Shown here: positions 8,097 to 17,493 of the stretch, one piece after another | How positions within the stretch are numbered: position 1 is the first letter of the stretch | Layout of the letters: every line of letters starts with the position of its first letter | NCBI GenBank assembly: GCA_028278145.1 | Contig: JANQEV010000054.1 | Location: 1 to 54,365, forward strand | Source of the DNA: Chromatiales bacterium | GTDB taxonomy: Bacteria > Pseudomonadota > Gammaproteobacteria > Chromatiales > Chromatiaceae | DNA: 54,365 bases | Direction: 5' to 3' | Notes under the pieces: model-generated | What the model was told of the DNA's origin: nothing | Seen by the model: only the letters and a program-made list of their open reading frames with translations | Databases searched by the model: none | Made by a program: the position numbers and the translations under genes

Positions 8097-8792
8097 ATGA
8101 GCAAACAGATCGCCATAGTGGAAGACGAACCGGCCATCCTGGGTAACTATACGGATGTATTGAAGCGTCATGGATATATGGTTACAGGCTATGCTGACAG
8201 GCAAAAAGCCCTGAGTGACTTCCGTAACCAGCTACCAGACCTGGCCATCCTGGACATTGGATTGGGAGATGATGTAGACGGTGGATTTGAATTATGCCGG
8301 GAGCTACGCGCCCTTTCCCCCACGATCCCTATAATATTTCTCACTGCCCGTGACAGTGAGCTGGACACTGTTTCCGGGCTGCGGCTGGGAGCTGATGATT
8401 ATCTCACCAAGGACATAAGCCTGACCCACCTTACCGCCAGGATTGCTGCCCTGTTTCGTCGTACCGAGGCACTGCAGCAGGTAGTGCAACAGGAAAAGGT
8501 TTTGATACGCGGCCATCTGCATATGGATATGGACCGGCTACAGATCAATTGGAAAGAGCAACCGGTCGATCTGACCGTGACTGAAATCTGGTTCGTGCAT
8601 GCCCTGGCCAATCATCCCGGACACGTACGCACCAGAGAACAGTTGATGGAGGCCGCCAACATCCTTGTGGACAGCTCCAGCATCAGTACCCACATAAAAC
8701 GCATCCGGCGCAAATTTGCTGCGGTTGATAGCGAATTCGACGCCATAGAGACCATCTATGGTATGGGCTACCGCTGGAACAGCTCCAACTGA
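8097..8792 (+). CDS. pdsR: Dedicated sortase system response regulator PdsR
   Basis: 231 residues with an N-terminal receiver domain (acidic pocket EDE at 9-11, phospho-acceptor Asp53 in LAILDIGLGD, Thr in FLTARDSE and Lys in DDYLTKD) and a C-terminal OmpR/PhoB winged helix ending in ETIYGMGYRW. The overall sequence and its pairing with the kinase at 8800 fit the proteobacterial dedicated sortase system response regulator family. It is predicted to control the sortase genes at 0.6-3.5 kb, 4.5 kb away. The next gene starts 8 bases after the stop. Shine-Dalgarno is weak; the ATG is chosen because the conserved N-terminus begins there. Confidence 0.85.
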   Translation: MSKQIAIVEDEPAILGNYTDVLKRHGYMVTGYADRQKALSDFRNQLPDLAILDIGLGDDVDGGFELCRELRALSPTIPIIFLTARDSELDTVSGLRLGADDYLTKDISLTHLTARIAALFRRTEALQQVVQQEKVLIRGHLHMDMDRLQINWKEQPVDLTVTEIWFVHALANHPGHVRTREQLMEAANILVDSSSISTHIKRIRRKFAAVDSEFDAIETIYGMGYRWNSSN

Positions 8793-8799
8793 TCAACAT

Positions 8800-10917
8800 A
8801 TGTCACCACGTTTTGACAACCGCCGCTTCTACCACAGCATAAAATTCAAGCTGTTGCTGGTGGCCCTATCCCTGTTGGTCATACCCTGGGCCGGCTACCG
8901 CTTCATCCAGGAGACAGAAAACTTTTTACGTCAGTCACAGGAGACCATGCTACTGGGTACGGCGCAGGCTGTGGCCACTATCCTGCATAATCGGGATGAG
9001 ATGTTTGTATCCAGCCACCCTGTATATGAAGGTGCCGGGGCTGATGCCGCCATCTACATCCATCCTCTGGATAGCAACATCCAGATCGATGGCTACATTG
9101 AGGACTGGACACCATACCTACAGAATCTTTGGCACTACCGGGGAAATGACGGCACCGCATTTGAAAGCCTGGTGGGACAGCGTGGCAACTATCTCTACCT
9201 ATTGTTCCAGGTTAAAGATGACCATATTGTCTACCAACAGCCAGGCAGCAGCAGAAGCGACCAGGGTGATCACCTGGATATTGCCATGCAACGAGCTGAT
9301 GGTAGCCTGGCCCGCTATCGTATCACTACCAGCGCTCCCGGCTGGGTAAATGCCCTGCTCATTCCCAACAATCCCTCTGAACAGGAACCGTTAGGCAGCG
9401 AGATACGTATCCATGGTGAGTGGCAGGAGAGTAGCGATGGCTATCGTGTGGAGCTCAAGATCCCCCGGGATCTGGTGGGAGAGAGATTGGGTTTTATGCT
9501 GGCGGATGTGGATGACAGTACCAGCAGAGAGATCTCTGGCTGGGCATCAAGTGCCGATATCCGGCAGGTTGAAACCCTGGGCTGGCTCATCACTCCCAAT
9601 CCAGTTCTGGAAAAAACCATAAGCGGACTGGAACACGAAAACGCACGTATCTGGATTCTGGATCGCAACCGCAGGGTACTGGCCAAGCGCGGCCAGCTCA
9701 AACCACCACAGGCTGAATATGAAGCTGATTCACCAAACCAAGCATCCAGTAACATCCTGCATCTGCTCATAAGTATGGTACTGGATCAACCCAGTGGCGA
9801 ATTCGAAGACGAACTGGCCGGCGTAACCCATCTGCAGAGCCCGGAGATAGAATCAGCACTGAATGGTACAGCGGCCAGCAGACGTCGCACTACAACGGAC
9901 GGGGAAGCGGTTATCCTGTCTGCGGCCTGGCCAATCAACTCCTCCAGTGGAGTGATTGGCAGTGTGGTAGTGGAACAGAGCACCAACCAGATCCTATCAC
10001 TGCAAAACCGGGCTTTGGAACAGCTGTTCGGAATCACCTTTATATTCTTTACCCTGACCGGGCTGGTATTGCTGGGGTTTGCCACCCTGCTTACCAGTCG
10101 CATTGCCCGCCTGCGCAATAGGGTGGAAGATGCGGTTACAGCGGATGGCAGAATACTCAGCCAACTCAAAGCCACCCGCAGTAAGGATGAGATTGGCGAT
10201 CTGGACCGTAGTTTTGCCGGAGTGCTAAGCCGCCTCTCAGAATATAACCGCTATCTTGAAGCCATGGCCTCACGCCTGGCCCACGAGATGCAAACTCCCA
10301 TTACGGTGGTGAAATCATCGCTGGAGAATCTGGAATCCGACCCCTCCCCTCCTGAACACCAGCGCTATGTAAAACGCGCCCAGGATGGGACTGAACGCCT
10401 GGGCAGAATACTGCACCGTATGCGGGAAGCCACACGATTGGAACAGACCCTGCAACAGACCGAGTTGGAGCAGTTTAATCTCGCATCACTGGTGCAGACC
10501 ACCATAGAGAGTTACTGTAGCGCCTTTCCCCAAGTTGCCTTTGAAACAGGGATTGAGCAACAGCAACTCATCATCAGCGGTGCACCGGAACTAATCAGCC
10601 AGGCCCTGGATAAATTGGTGAACAACGCCATGGATTTCCATAAGCCAGACACCAGCATCCAGCTGCAATTGACCAGATACACTCCCGGCCTGATCCAATT
10701 AAGCGTAAGCAATTTTGGCAAGACACTACCAGAGGGAATGGAACAGGAGCTGTTCCAATCCATGGTATCGGTACGCGAGTCCAAAGGTACGGAACCACAT
10801 CTGGGTCTGGGACTGTACCTGGTGCGTCTGATCTGTGAATTCCACGGTGGCGAGGTTAAAGCACAAAACCTGCCCCAAGGTGATGGAGTAAGGATATCGA
10901 TGTTGTTGCCTGGGTAG
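8800..10917 (+). CDS. pdsS: Dedicated sortase system histidine kinase PdsS
   Basis: 705 residues: first membrane helix about 15-33, a large periplasmic region to about 410, a second membrane helix (FGITFIFFTLTGLVLLGF), HAMP, HisKA with the phospho-acceptor in RLAHEMQTPITVV, and HATPase_c with an N-box (NKLVNNAMDF) and G-box (LGLGLYLV). The periplasmic part begins with IQIDGYIEDW, which resembles the start of CBM9-like sugar-binding domains, so an envelope carbohydrate could be the signal (inference). The architecture fits the proteobacterial dedicated sortase system kinase family. The ATG at 8800 is chosen over an upstream in-frame ATG at 8758 that would overlap pdsR by 35 bases. No output gene follows directly. 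Confidence 0.87.
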   Translation: MSPRFDNRRFYHSIKFKLLLVALSLLVIPWAGYRFIQETENFLRQSQETMLLGTAQAVATILHNRDEMFVSSHPVYEGAGADAAIYIHPLDSNIQIDGYIEDWTPYLQNLWHYRGNDGTAFESLVGQRGNYLYLLFQVKDDHIVYQQPGSSRSDQGDHLDIAMQRADGSLARYRITTSAPGWVNALLIPNNPSEQEPLGSEIRIHGEWQESSDGYRVELKIPRDLVGERLGFMLADVDDSTSREISGWASSADIRQVETLGWLITPNPVLEKTISGLEHENARIWILDRNRRVLAKRGQLKPPQAEYEADSPNQASSNILHLLISMVLDQPSGEFEDELAGVTHLQSPEIESALNGTAASRRRTTTDGEAVILSAAWPINSSSGVIGSVVVEQSTNQILSLQNRALEQLFGITFIFFTLTGLVLLGFATLLTSRIARLRNRVEDAVTADGRILSQLKATRSKDEIGDLDRSFAGVLSRLSEYNRYLEAMASRLAHEMQTPITVVKSSLENLESDPSPPEHQRYVKRAQDGTERLGRILHRMREATRLEQTLQQTELEQFNLASLVQTTIESYCSAFPQVAFETGIEQQQLIISGAPELISQALDKLVNNAMDFHKPDTSIQLQLTRYTPGLIQLSVSNFGKTLPEGMEQELFQSMVSVRESKGTEPHLGLGLYLVRLICEFHGGEVKAQNLPQGDGVRISMLLPG

Positions 10918-11059
10918 TTGAATTGTAGAAATCTGGACTTAATCTGTTAGTTTATTAATCCAGTTCCATTATCATCTGGCAATTAACCTGCCATGAAAGC
11001 AGACATAAATGGACTATTAGTTAGAGAAAAGGTATCGACTGAAATGCAGGAATAGATAG

Positions 11060-12817
11060 ATGAAACTATTTTTTCAATGTTTAGTATATGTATCTTTACT
11101 ATCACTATCATGCAACCTCATGTCCGCCGATTCGAAGTATCAGATAGTTTCGGATGAGGAGTGGAACACCGCTGATAATGTGATTGAGTATCAGCCATTT
11201 TTGGCAGATGCTGGTGAATTTGATCTACACATAAGTAAGCAAACGTATCACGGAAAACTGATTAATCTGAACCGCCATGTCAACATCTGGCACGTCATTC
11301 GTCTTCAGTCGGCAAGTAATAAAAAACGAGTTCGTTATTTCAATCTGGAAAACTCCTTGCCGGCAAGCCAATCGCTCCGCATGGCTCCAGATGGCACATT
11401 GCTGCTGACCGATAGAGATGGCAACTCGCACACGTGTAATCTCTTCGGAGAGACATATTATGCGGATGATCAGCTAAAGAAAACCAAAAAGCGAAATCCC
11501 TATGTTCCGCTTTGTGAAGGGAAGGTATTCCTAAGAACCCAGCAAATAGGGAATAGGTACAGAATTAAATGGTCAAAGGTGGCGGGCGAGGACGACTCCT
11601 CAATGCCATGGGACTACAAAGACAATACCGCTGATATTGCACAGGAGTATTTGCTTGGCAGTGCAGATCGAGAATCGAAAGCAAATGTAAAGGCCAGTCA
11701 TAAACAAACAGAGTCAGCCGTTGCTCCAAACAATGCAAAGCTGAGCCGTCAATCAACCATTCCAGTTTACAACACCCGTTTTGCCCTAGCCGAGAACACT
11801 GGCAAGCATTTGAATGCAGGCCAGTGGTACAAGGCCAAAAACTATAACGGTGTCTATCTCAGCCTAATGAGACCGGGGCTTATCGACAAGACAATTCTCA
11901 ACAGCTTTCGGAAAAGAGTGGCCCCCATTAACCGTGTTGGAGGAAATGGGGGTAAGGGTAGCGAAAGAGATGCCGTGGTTACTTCAGTTGCCATGGATCT
12001 CTCCAAGTACTCAATCGGTTGGAATAATGGTACGAATCTTCCGGGTGTCGGCTGGTCGTGGCGTGCCTATGGAGTCAAAAGAAAACCCAGACAAGGCCCG
12101 GACGGTTTTAAATCACTCAGACCACATTTAGCATTTCCCGGTGTAGTACATCCGCTGATTCTACCTGAGGTAGTCGGTACTTTCGCCGGCGGCTTCCGTA
12201 GAAAAGATTCTGCATTCAAACGGGGGCCGCTGAGGGGATTCAACAAAGGCCACCACTATGGATTCATGGAAAAAGGGGTATTGATGAGCACCTTGGTCCC
12301 GAACCTGGCAACTCTCATTACCTACACCAACGGCGATGTCGATATCAAGACCTGGACCAAAGAGGATAATGAGAACCTGCATCTGGTAAGAGATGCACGC
12401 CAAAATGGTGTGCCAGTGATAGAAAACGGTGAGCCATCACCGCTTGTAAGACAGTGGGTACCTGGAAACTGGTTTGGGAGTGCAAAAGGTGAACTGAAGA
12501 CCCTTAGAACTTCAGCCTGCATATTGAATAAGGATGGAAAGCGATATTTGATGGTCAGTTTTTTTGCATCCCATACACCAAATTCAGTAGCGAGAGTAAT
12601 GCAAAGCTATGGCTGTAACTATGCCATGCAGTTTGACATAAACGGCCTCATGCTGACCTATGCTGCTTTTTTCCAACGGAACGACAAAGGCGGCTTTGAC
12701 ATCGAACATCTCTATTCACCCATGAGAACTGAAGATGTCAAAGCCAATGGTTTAAGAGCACCTCGGTCGATTGTTACGCCAAATAACAAAGACTATTTTT
12801 ATGTAATAAAAAAGTAG
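11060..12817 (+). CDS. Secreted protein with phosphodiester-glycosidase-like C-terminal half
   Basis: 585 residues with a signal peptide (cleavage probably after residue 23, MSA). The first half is unrecognised and contains a low-complexity linker around 205-240. The second half has the order of motifs seen in phosphodiester glycosidases (NAGPA/DUF2233): VGTFAGGFRRKD, then HYGFMEKGVLM, then NLATLITYTNGDVDIKTW, then LRTSACILNKDGKRYL, then MQSYGCNYAMQFDINGLML. The last motif normally ends in an LDGGGSS-like segment; here it is FDINGLM, so activity is doubtful. The Shine-Dalgarno AGGA is 9 bases from the ATG. It follows pdsS by 142 bp on the same strand, but with its own likely promoter. Family assignment is from pattern only. 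Confidence 0.6.
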   Translation: MKLFFQCLVYVSLLSLSCNLMSADSKYQIVSDEEWNTADNVIEYQPFLADAGEFDLHISKQTYHGKLINLNRHVNIWHVIRLQSASNKKRVRYFNLENSLPASQSLRMAPDGTLLLTDRDGNSHTCNLFGETYYADDQLKKTKKRNPYVPLCEGKVFLRTQQIGNRYRIKWSKVAGEDDSSMPWDYKDNTADIAQEYLLGSADRESKANVKASHKQTESAVAPNNAKLSRQSTIPVYNTRFALAENTGKHLNAGQWYKAKNYNGVYLSLMRPGLIDKTILNSFRKRVAPINRVGGNGGKGSERDAVVTSVAMDLSKYSIGWNNGTNLPGVGWSWRAYGVKRKPRQGPDGFKSLRPHLAFPGVVHPLILPEVVGTFAGGFRRKDSAFKRGPLRGFNKGHHYGFMEKGVLMSTLVPNLATLITYTNGDVDIKTWTKEDNENLHLVRDARQNGVPVIENGEPSPLVRQWVPGNWFGSAKGELKTLRTSACILNKDGKRYLMVSFFASHTPNSVARVMQSYGCNYAMQFDINGLMLTYAAFFQRNDKGGFDIEHLYSPMRTEDVKANGLRAPRSIVTPNNKDYFYVIKK

Positions 12818-13193
12818 CTCAACAATAATTCAGCGGGTTCCTTATTCCATTACCCACAATCTATCCATGTGAACGAATGCTTTCCACACTTAACCACCCC
12901 ATGCAAGATTAAATTGCTAATGTCTCGTGTGTGACCGAAGCAGACCATTTACCAGTTTTATCTCTAAGTACGTTACAAACAACTACAACCTTTGAAACAC
13001 TGCCTGGAGATATACTCCTTATCTAGATTTGTTGAAACTGCTTATGCACACAGTTTTTCATACTCCTCCGGTTATTGACACTCTACCCTATCTACTTTGG
13101 TAGACTTAGAACTTTAAATGCATCATTGTTATCTACAATCCCAACACCATCTAAGAAATATTAGGCACTTTCAGGCATAGGGTACGCAAAGAT
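12818..13193. other. Gap without recognised features
   Basis: 376 AT-rich bases between the glycosidase-like gene and the HAD-domain gene. I see no convincing ORF, RNA gene, terminator or repeat here; it presumably holds the promoter of the HAD gene. Confidence 0.5.
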
Positions 13194-14090
13194 ATGACTA
13201 AAGACACCCTGAACCCATTTATTCCGCCAACTCCACAAATTAGACCCCCACACCATGAAGAGATGCTTGTTTTTCTGGATTTTGACGGAGTAATGCACCC
13301 AACACCTAATGAGGCAATTCCTCAATCCTGGGAGCAGGTGGAGTATTATATTGGCCAGAGATATTTTCTCAGTGAGGCGCTGGAATCATTGCAATTATTA
13401 TGCAGTGAGCTAAATGCATCTATTATCGTAACAAGTTCTTGGAGAAATAAGGGGTTTGATATCCATGATTTCAACAAGATTCTTGGCGGTCTGGTTATTG
13501 GTCAAACCCCAGAATTAATTCATCAAGTGGACCAAAGAGGTAGCCGAGGGTTTGAGATCAAGGCTTATCTAGAAAAGCATTGCCAAAACCCAAGATTTTT
13601 AATACTAGACGATAAAGAGATGAACTTTGAGCCAGGTTTCCCTCATTTGTATTTAACAGACCCTGCAATAGGCTTAACAGCTAAACTTACAGGCCATCTT
13701 ATCGATCAATACACCATAAACATAACCACCAACGACAATAATCAGTTATGCAGGGTATTACAGAATATAATCCGGATATCAGGTAATGACTTTTCTATCG
13801 CCACTAATAAGATGCAAAAGGCAATCCTAGATTATGGTTCAGAAACCCCTGATAATATTGCATGCGCTGATCAGTTGGAGGTCGCTGCCTATCAGGAACT
13901 TGATAGAACCTACCATGGGATTAGGCTTAGTCATCTGGGCGTTGGGCTCTCTACACTGATCAATGCAGCAGAGGGCTGCCCCATTCCTGATCAGCTGAAA
14001 AATCAGTTTCCTACTATATCACAGGCAGAATGGGATGCTGTGTTGCGTCTATGCACTTTATTGGTTACAGCGTTGGAACTGGAGCAGTAA
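13194..14090 (+). CDS. HAD-domain protein (Swiss-Army-Knife RNA-repair type) with unknown C-terminus
   Basis: 298 residues. Residues 24-168 form a HAD-superfamily fold with the nucleophile and acid motif FLDFDGVMHP (Asp29, Asp31), motif II IIVTSSWRN and the acidic motif LILDDKEMNF. This arrangement matches the HAD domain found in so-called Swiss Army Knife RNA repair proteins, where it is thought to act as a phosphatase. Residues 170-298 have no recognised domain; they are helical and contain LGVGLSTLINAAEG and DAVLRLCTLLVTALELEQ. There is no ligase or kinase domain here, so a repair role is not shown. It stands alone between genes of the opposite strand. The Shine-Dalgarno is weak. Confidence 0.65.
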   Translation: MTKDTLNPFIPPTPQIRPPHHEEMLVFLDFDGVMHPTPNEAIPQSWEQVEYYIGQRYFLSEALESLQLLCSELNASIIVTSSWRNKGFDIHDFNKILGGLVIGQTPELIHQVDQRGSRGFEIKAYLEKHCQNPRFLILDDKEMNFEPGFPHLYLTDPAIGLTAKLTGHLIDQYTINITTNDNNQLCRVLQNIIRISGNDFSIATNKMQKAILDYGSETPDNIACADQLEVAAYQELDRTYHGIRLSHLGVGLSTLINAAEGCPIPDQLKNQFPTISQAEWDAVLRLCTLLVTALELEQ

Positions 14091-14113
14091 GCCACCACTT
14101 ATATCTAGGGTAG

Positions 14114-14419
14114 TTACTCATATATCAAGTCCGCTACTGCTGTAAATCTTTCGGTAAGCTGTTTGGTATCAAACCATTTAACAATGGTCTCTCGTCCAAT
14201 CACATCACCTTCATAATGGCTGATCTGCAGACTAAATGCCTCATGCCAGAAACCAGTAAGATCCACGCACTGACTACCGTCAAAACCTGGCAGCATGATG
14301 GTGCGATACTGCTGCCACTGCTCACCGTTGCCGATATAGCTGGCAAGAGCTTCCCCATCTGTCTGTTTATGGAGAAAAAGTTGCAGGTGAAAGTTCTTTA
14401 ACGGCTTTTTGACGGCCAT
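14114..14419 (-). CDS. Hypothetical protein (101 aa)
   Basis: A 101-residue frame beginning MAVKKPLKNFHLQLFLHK, rich in Gln, Phe and Trp, with no signal peptide, membrane segment or recognised motif. Its start overlaps the last 22 bases of the gene at 14398 on the same strand, consistent with a two-gene transcript. I do not recognise a family. It converges with the HAD gene, whose stop lies 23 bases away, leaving little room for a terminator. Confidence 0.5.
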   Translation of the reverse strand: MAVKKPLKNFHLQLFLHKQTDGEALASYIGNGEQWQQYRTIMLPGFDGSQCVDLTGFWHEAFSLQISHYEGDVIGRETIVKWFDTKQLTERFTAVADLIYE

Positions 14420-14889
14420 AGGCGCTCTATTCTTTTAAACCCATCACAGGCAGTGGCATCTGATTCACATGGTCGGTCGTAACTAATCTTCAGAACCTTG
14501 TCATGAATTTCCCACTCCACATAGTAGCTTCCTGTCTCAGTGAATATGGGCTCAGTTGTGTCTAGGTTAGGATCAAAGATGGATATCATTGCTGAATGCG
14601 CGCCGATACCACAGGTTACAATAAACAGCCCATCCGGAAAGTTACTTAGGCTGACAAGGTTAATCGTGGCTGGATTATCCTCAGTGAAAACTCCGGTGGC
14701 ATCACTCAGATCGCATTCAAGTTGGTAGGTGCTTACTTTCTCCATACCCTTGTAGAGGCCAACCTGGCTGCTGTATAGATCTGATACTTCCAGTTTCCAA
14801 CGCCACTCATCTTGGCCAATACCTGGCTCGGAGAGCATAAGAGCGATAAAGATACTTACCATTCCTGATAGCTTTTTTTTATCCTTCAT
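14398..14889 (-). CDS. Hypothetical exported protein (163 aa)
   Basis: 163 residues with an N-terminal signal peptide (KKLSGMVSIFIALMLSEPGIGQ; cleavage probably after residue 25). The mature part has four Cys (in LECDLSD, IVTCGIG, RPCESD, ATACDGF), which could form two disulfides in the periplasm. The rest is beta-rich in composition. No family recognised. It overlaps the start of the 101-residue gene downstream and follows the large gene at 15005 by 116 bases. Confidence 0.55.
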   Translation of the reverse strand: MKDKKKLSGMVSIFIALMLSEPGIGQDEWRWKLEVSDLYSSQVGLYKGMEKVSTYQLECDLSDATGVFTEDNPATINLVSLSNFPDGLFIVTCGIGAHSAMISIFDPNLDTTEPIFTETGSYYVEWEIHDKVLKISYDRPCESDATACDGFKRIERLWPSKSR

Positions 14890-15004
14890 CTGAATAATCG
14901 TCTATACACCATGGTGAGATAATATGTAGTAGCCACGATTTACCCAAACAATATATCCCTATAGAAAACTGGCTACTGTCAGGTCAAACCGTAACAACTA
15001 AAAA

Positions 15005-16561
15005 TTATTTGCCTTTTGCTCGCGTTCCTGACTTCACATTACACTTACTTGAATCCTTGTATGGACATGTGGACCAGCCTCCACCTCCAGTTCCTTTTCC
15101 GTTTTCATCCTGCCAATCACCAGAGTCACAATGATAGTGCTGGACTTTTCCATCTATAAATTTCATTCGTCCGCATTGATTTCCAGATGCATCAACCCTC
15201 CAGCAAGGTGCGCGGGTAATTCCTTCTTTTGTTACACACTTACCATTACCTTTATGACCACCTGATTTGGTTTTTATACCTTCTGACGTCTCTGACTTTA
15301 ATGTGAGTACATTGATGTAGGCTTGTTGTGCAGCAAGGATCTTTGCATTCTCCTCCTCCTGACGTCGCCGCAATGACTTATTAATACTCCCAAATATGCC
15401 ACTTAACTCCTCTTGCCAAGTACTACCTGTCATCGGAACATCTACACACAACATCCGGCGGCGTCTTTTACCATCATCATATATGCAGGTTTCTCCAGGC
15501 TTATATCCGTGTTTTTTCTTATACTCTTCTTCTGCCTGTTTCTTTGCAAGCTGCCGATCAATCTTCCTTCCACGTTTTAATTTCTTTTTAAGAGTTTTGT
15601 TTGCATATGACTTCCATACTCGAGTATTTTTTTCGTACTGCTTACTAGCAGCCAGCTGAATCCCTTTGTAAAGAACTGAAGAGGGGCCACTAAATGCATT
15701 AACTCTGTCCACTGCGTTACGAAAACGCTGATACGCCGCAGGAGTAATTGGATGTAATACCTGGCGGAATAGTTCTTCAATAAATTGATTAGCCTGATCA
15801 TACTGATCAAAGATCGCAGACTTAATACAACTGTCTAAACGGGCAAACTCCTGATCTTCCCATTTAAGCATTGCCGAAACATCACTGTCATAGATGACGG
15901 AATTCCTGTATTTAGGAATCGTTTTTAAATTGAGCGGACATTTTATTATGGGAGTAAACTTAGAAAGACGCGCCTTAACCTTTGGAAGAAAATCATTGGT
16001 AACTCTATCTTCGTAGTGCTTGTCCCACTCTTCATCTGTTTTGTATGTAGCAACCTGTTTGATAACCATTGAACATGCAAACTGTTTAACTTCTGGCTGA
16101 ATGCTCTTGTCAAACTGGTTGGCATGATTGTCATACGCCAATACCAGAATACGATTCTTCTCGTAGATATACCATTCGCGCTTAGGAGTACCAGGTGGCA
16201 TAGAATCAGACAATTCTATATTCTCCACACACCAAGCATTAGCCTCCTCCATAGAGGCAAATTCTTTAGGGGACGTAGGTGGATCTTCGAATCGCTCTTG
16301 GATAAATTGAACAGCCTGTGAAAATGGCTTGCCAAAACTCACAGCACCAGAAGGATCACCGAGATAGATATGGTATGAGTTGTAAACAAGTCCGAAGGAA
16401 AGATACAAAGCTGGAATCGCAACTAGCGTGAAGATGAAACGCCAAATAAATGGATTCTTTTGTTTTGCGCTATTTTCAGGGCGAAACTGCTTGCCATTAG
16501 GCTTATCCTCACCTGCTAGTTCCCTACGCATCTGCTCAATTTGTTCTTCAGACAACCCCAT
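15005..16561 (-). CDS. Hypothetical membrane-anchored protein (518 aa)
   Basis: 518 residues: a short cytoplasmic segment (LSEEQIEQMRRELAGED), one transmembrane helix at about 38-62, then a long extracytoplasmic region. The middle is helical and very basic (KTLKKKLKRGRKIDRQLAKKQAEEE, listed by its core LKKKLKRGRK). The C-terminal 90 residues are Gly/Lys-rich with eight or more Cys (GKCVTKEG, APCWRVD, NQCGRM, YHCDSGDW, STCPYKD, SKCNVKSG), suggesting disulfides or metal binding. I do not recognise a family. Start ATG has AGGG nearby. Its Cys-rich tail and location in a stretch of hypotheticals suggest accessory DNA. Confidence 0.6.
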   Translation of the reverse strand: MGLSEEQIEQMRRELAGEDKPNGKQFRPENSAKQKNPFIWRFIFTLVAIPALYLSFGLVYNSYHIYLGDPSGAVSFGKPFSQAVQFIQERFEDPPTSPKEFASMEEANAWCVENIELSDSMPPGTPKREWYIYEKNRILVLAYDNHANQFDKSIQPEVKQFACSMVIKQVATYKTDEEWDKHYEDRVTNDFLPKVKARLSKFTPIIKCPLNLKTIPKYRNSVIYDSDVSAMLKWEDQEFARLDSCIKSAIFDQYDQANQFIEELFRQVLHPITPAAYQRFRNAVDRVNAFSGPSSVLYKGIQLAASKQYEKNTRVWKSYANKTLKKKLKRGRKIDRQLAKKQAEEEYKKKHGYKPGETCIYDDGKRRRRMLCVDVPMTGSTWQEELSGIFGSINKSLRRRQEEENAKILAAQQAYINVLTLKSETSEGIKTKSGGHKGNGKCVTKEGITRAPCWRVDASGNQCGRMKFIDGKVQHYHCDSGDWQDENGKGTGGGGWSTCPYKDSSKCNVKSGTRAKGK

Positions 16562-16895
16562 ATATAACCCTAAAATACCATGTCAAAATGACATTATATC
16601 ATCGCCATGACACATATAATGCAGTTTCAATCATCCTACAAATTGATAAAGGAATAATGCACAATAGTAAATATTCCAAACTCACTTCCAAGTCATGCAA
16701 ATCAAAACACAAGGAAGACTCTGTTTGGGTATAAGTACGCTTAAGCGATTTCTGGTACTGAGATGTATCAGATATTGGAGGCACATTCCTGTAAAGTCTA
16801 CTTGTGCCGTTTCCTACCTGTAGTTTGGTTTATCCTATAGTGTCTGCTTCGTGCTGTTTTGCGACGTTGTAGTGTGCCAATTTGACTGTGAAACT
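16562..16895. other. Gap without recognised features
   Basis: 334 AT-rich bases between two minus-strand genes. A 61-codon frame at 16599-16784 has no Shine-Dalgarno or protein-like composition and is not called. No RNA, repeat or clear terminator is seen. Confidence 0.5.
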
Positions 16896-17480
16896 TTAAG
16901 CTCCTGCAAATAGATAAATGAGCACTGCTGTAACTAGAGCCACCAACAGTGTCTGAATGCCACTCCGCAACCATGAGATGCCTGAAATCCGTCCTAGGTA
17001 GACACCAAGCAGAAAGATGAGTAACAGGGCAATGATAATTGCGGCGTGCAGGGGAGAAAGAGGCAAAACAATGCCGTCATTTGACAACCACAGCGGAATA
17101 AGGATGATCAGTGAAATAAATAGTGGTGCAGAGCCATTAACCAATGCAATCAACATCGGAACCCAGCGTATTGCCTCACCGCGGGCACTCTCTTGTAGAT
17201 CCGTAACCATCGCCGCTTCTAGCTTTGCCAGTTCACGGCGTTGCTCCGCAACCTCACTCACATAAGCACTGCTGACACCACTCATACCCAGGGCAATTGC
17301 AGCGCCAAGACACACGCTGATAATCACGGGAAGTTCTGCTGGGCTACTGACAAGAAACCCTAGAATAAGGCCCAGCATGGTAAGTGCTCCGTCAAACCCA
17401 TTCACCACAAAATAGCGGCGGGCAATACCGCGGGTATGTGTAATGCGCAGTAGAAAACTTACCTGTTTTAACGGGTTCAT
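16896..17480 (-). CDS. VIT1/CCC1-family membrane protein (TIGR00267 type)
   Basis: 194 residues with five predicted membrane helices. The N-terminal signature RYFVVNGFDGALTMLGLILGF and the segment ALGMSGVSSAYVSEVAEQRRELAKLE match the VIT1/CCC1 superfamily, whose best-known members move Fe2+ or Mn2+ out of the cytosol; the shorter TIGR00267-type proteins are not biochemically defined. The acidic and Glu-rich stretch after helix 2 is where VIT1 proteins bind metal, but the cytosolic domain here is short (about residues 83-100), so metal transport is inference. It starts 13 bases after the stop of the DUF211 gene and is probably co-transcribed with it. Confidence 0.8.
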   Translation of the reverse strand: MNPLKQVSFLLRITHTRGIARRYFVVNGFDGALTMLGLILGFLVSSPAELPVIISVCLGAAIALGMSGVSSAYVSEVAEQRRELAKLEAAMVTDLQESARGEAIRWVPMLIALVNGSAPLFISLIILIPLWLSNDGIVLPLSPLHAAIIIALLLIFLLGVYLGRISGISWLRSGIQTLLVALVTAVLIYLFAGA

Positions 17481-17493
17481 GAGGATCTACCCT

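Noticed and set aside
16599-16784. 61-codon frame upstream of the 518-residue gene
   Set aside because: No Shine-Dalgarno, composition of random AT-rich sequence.
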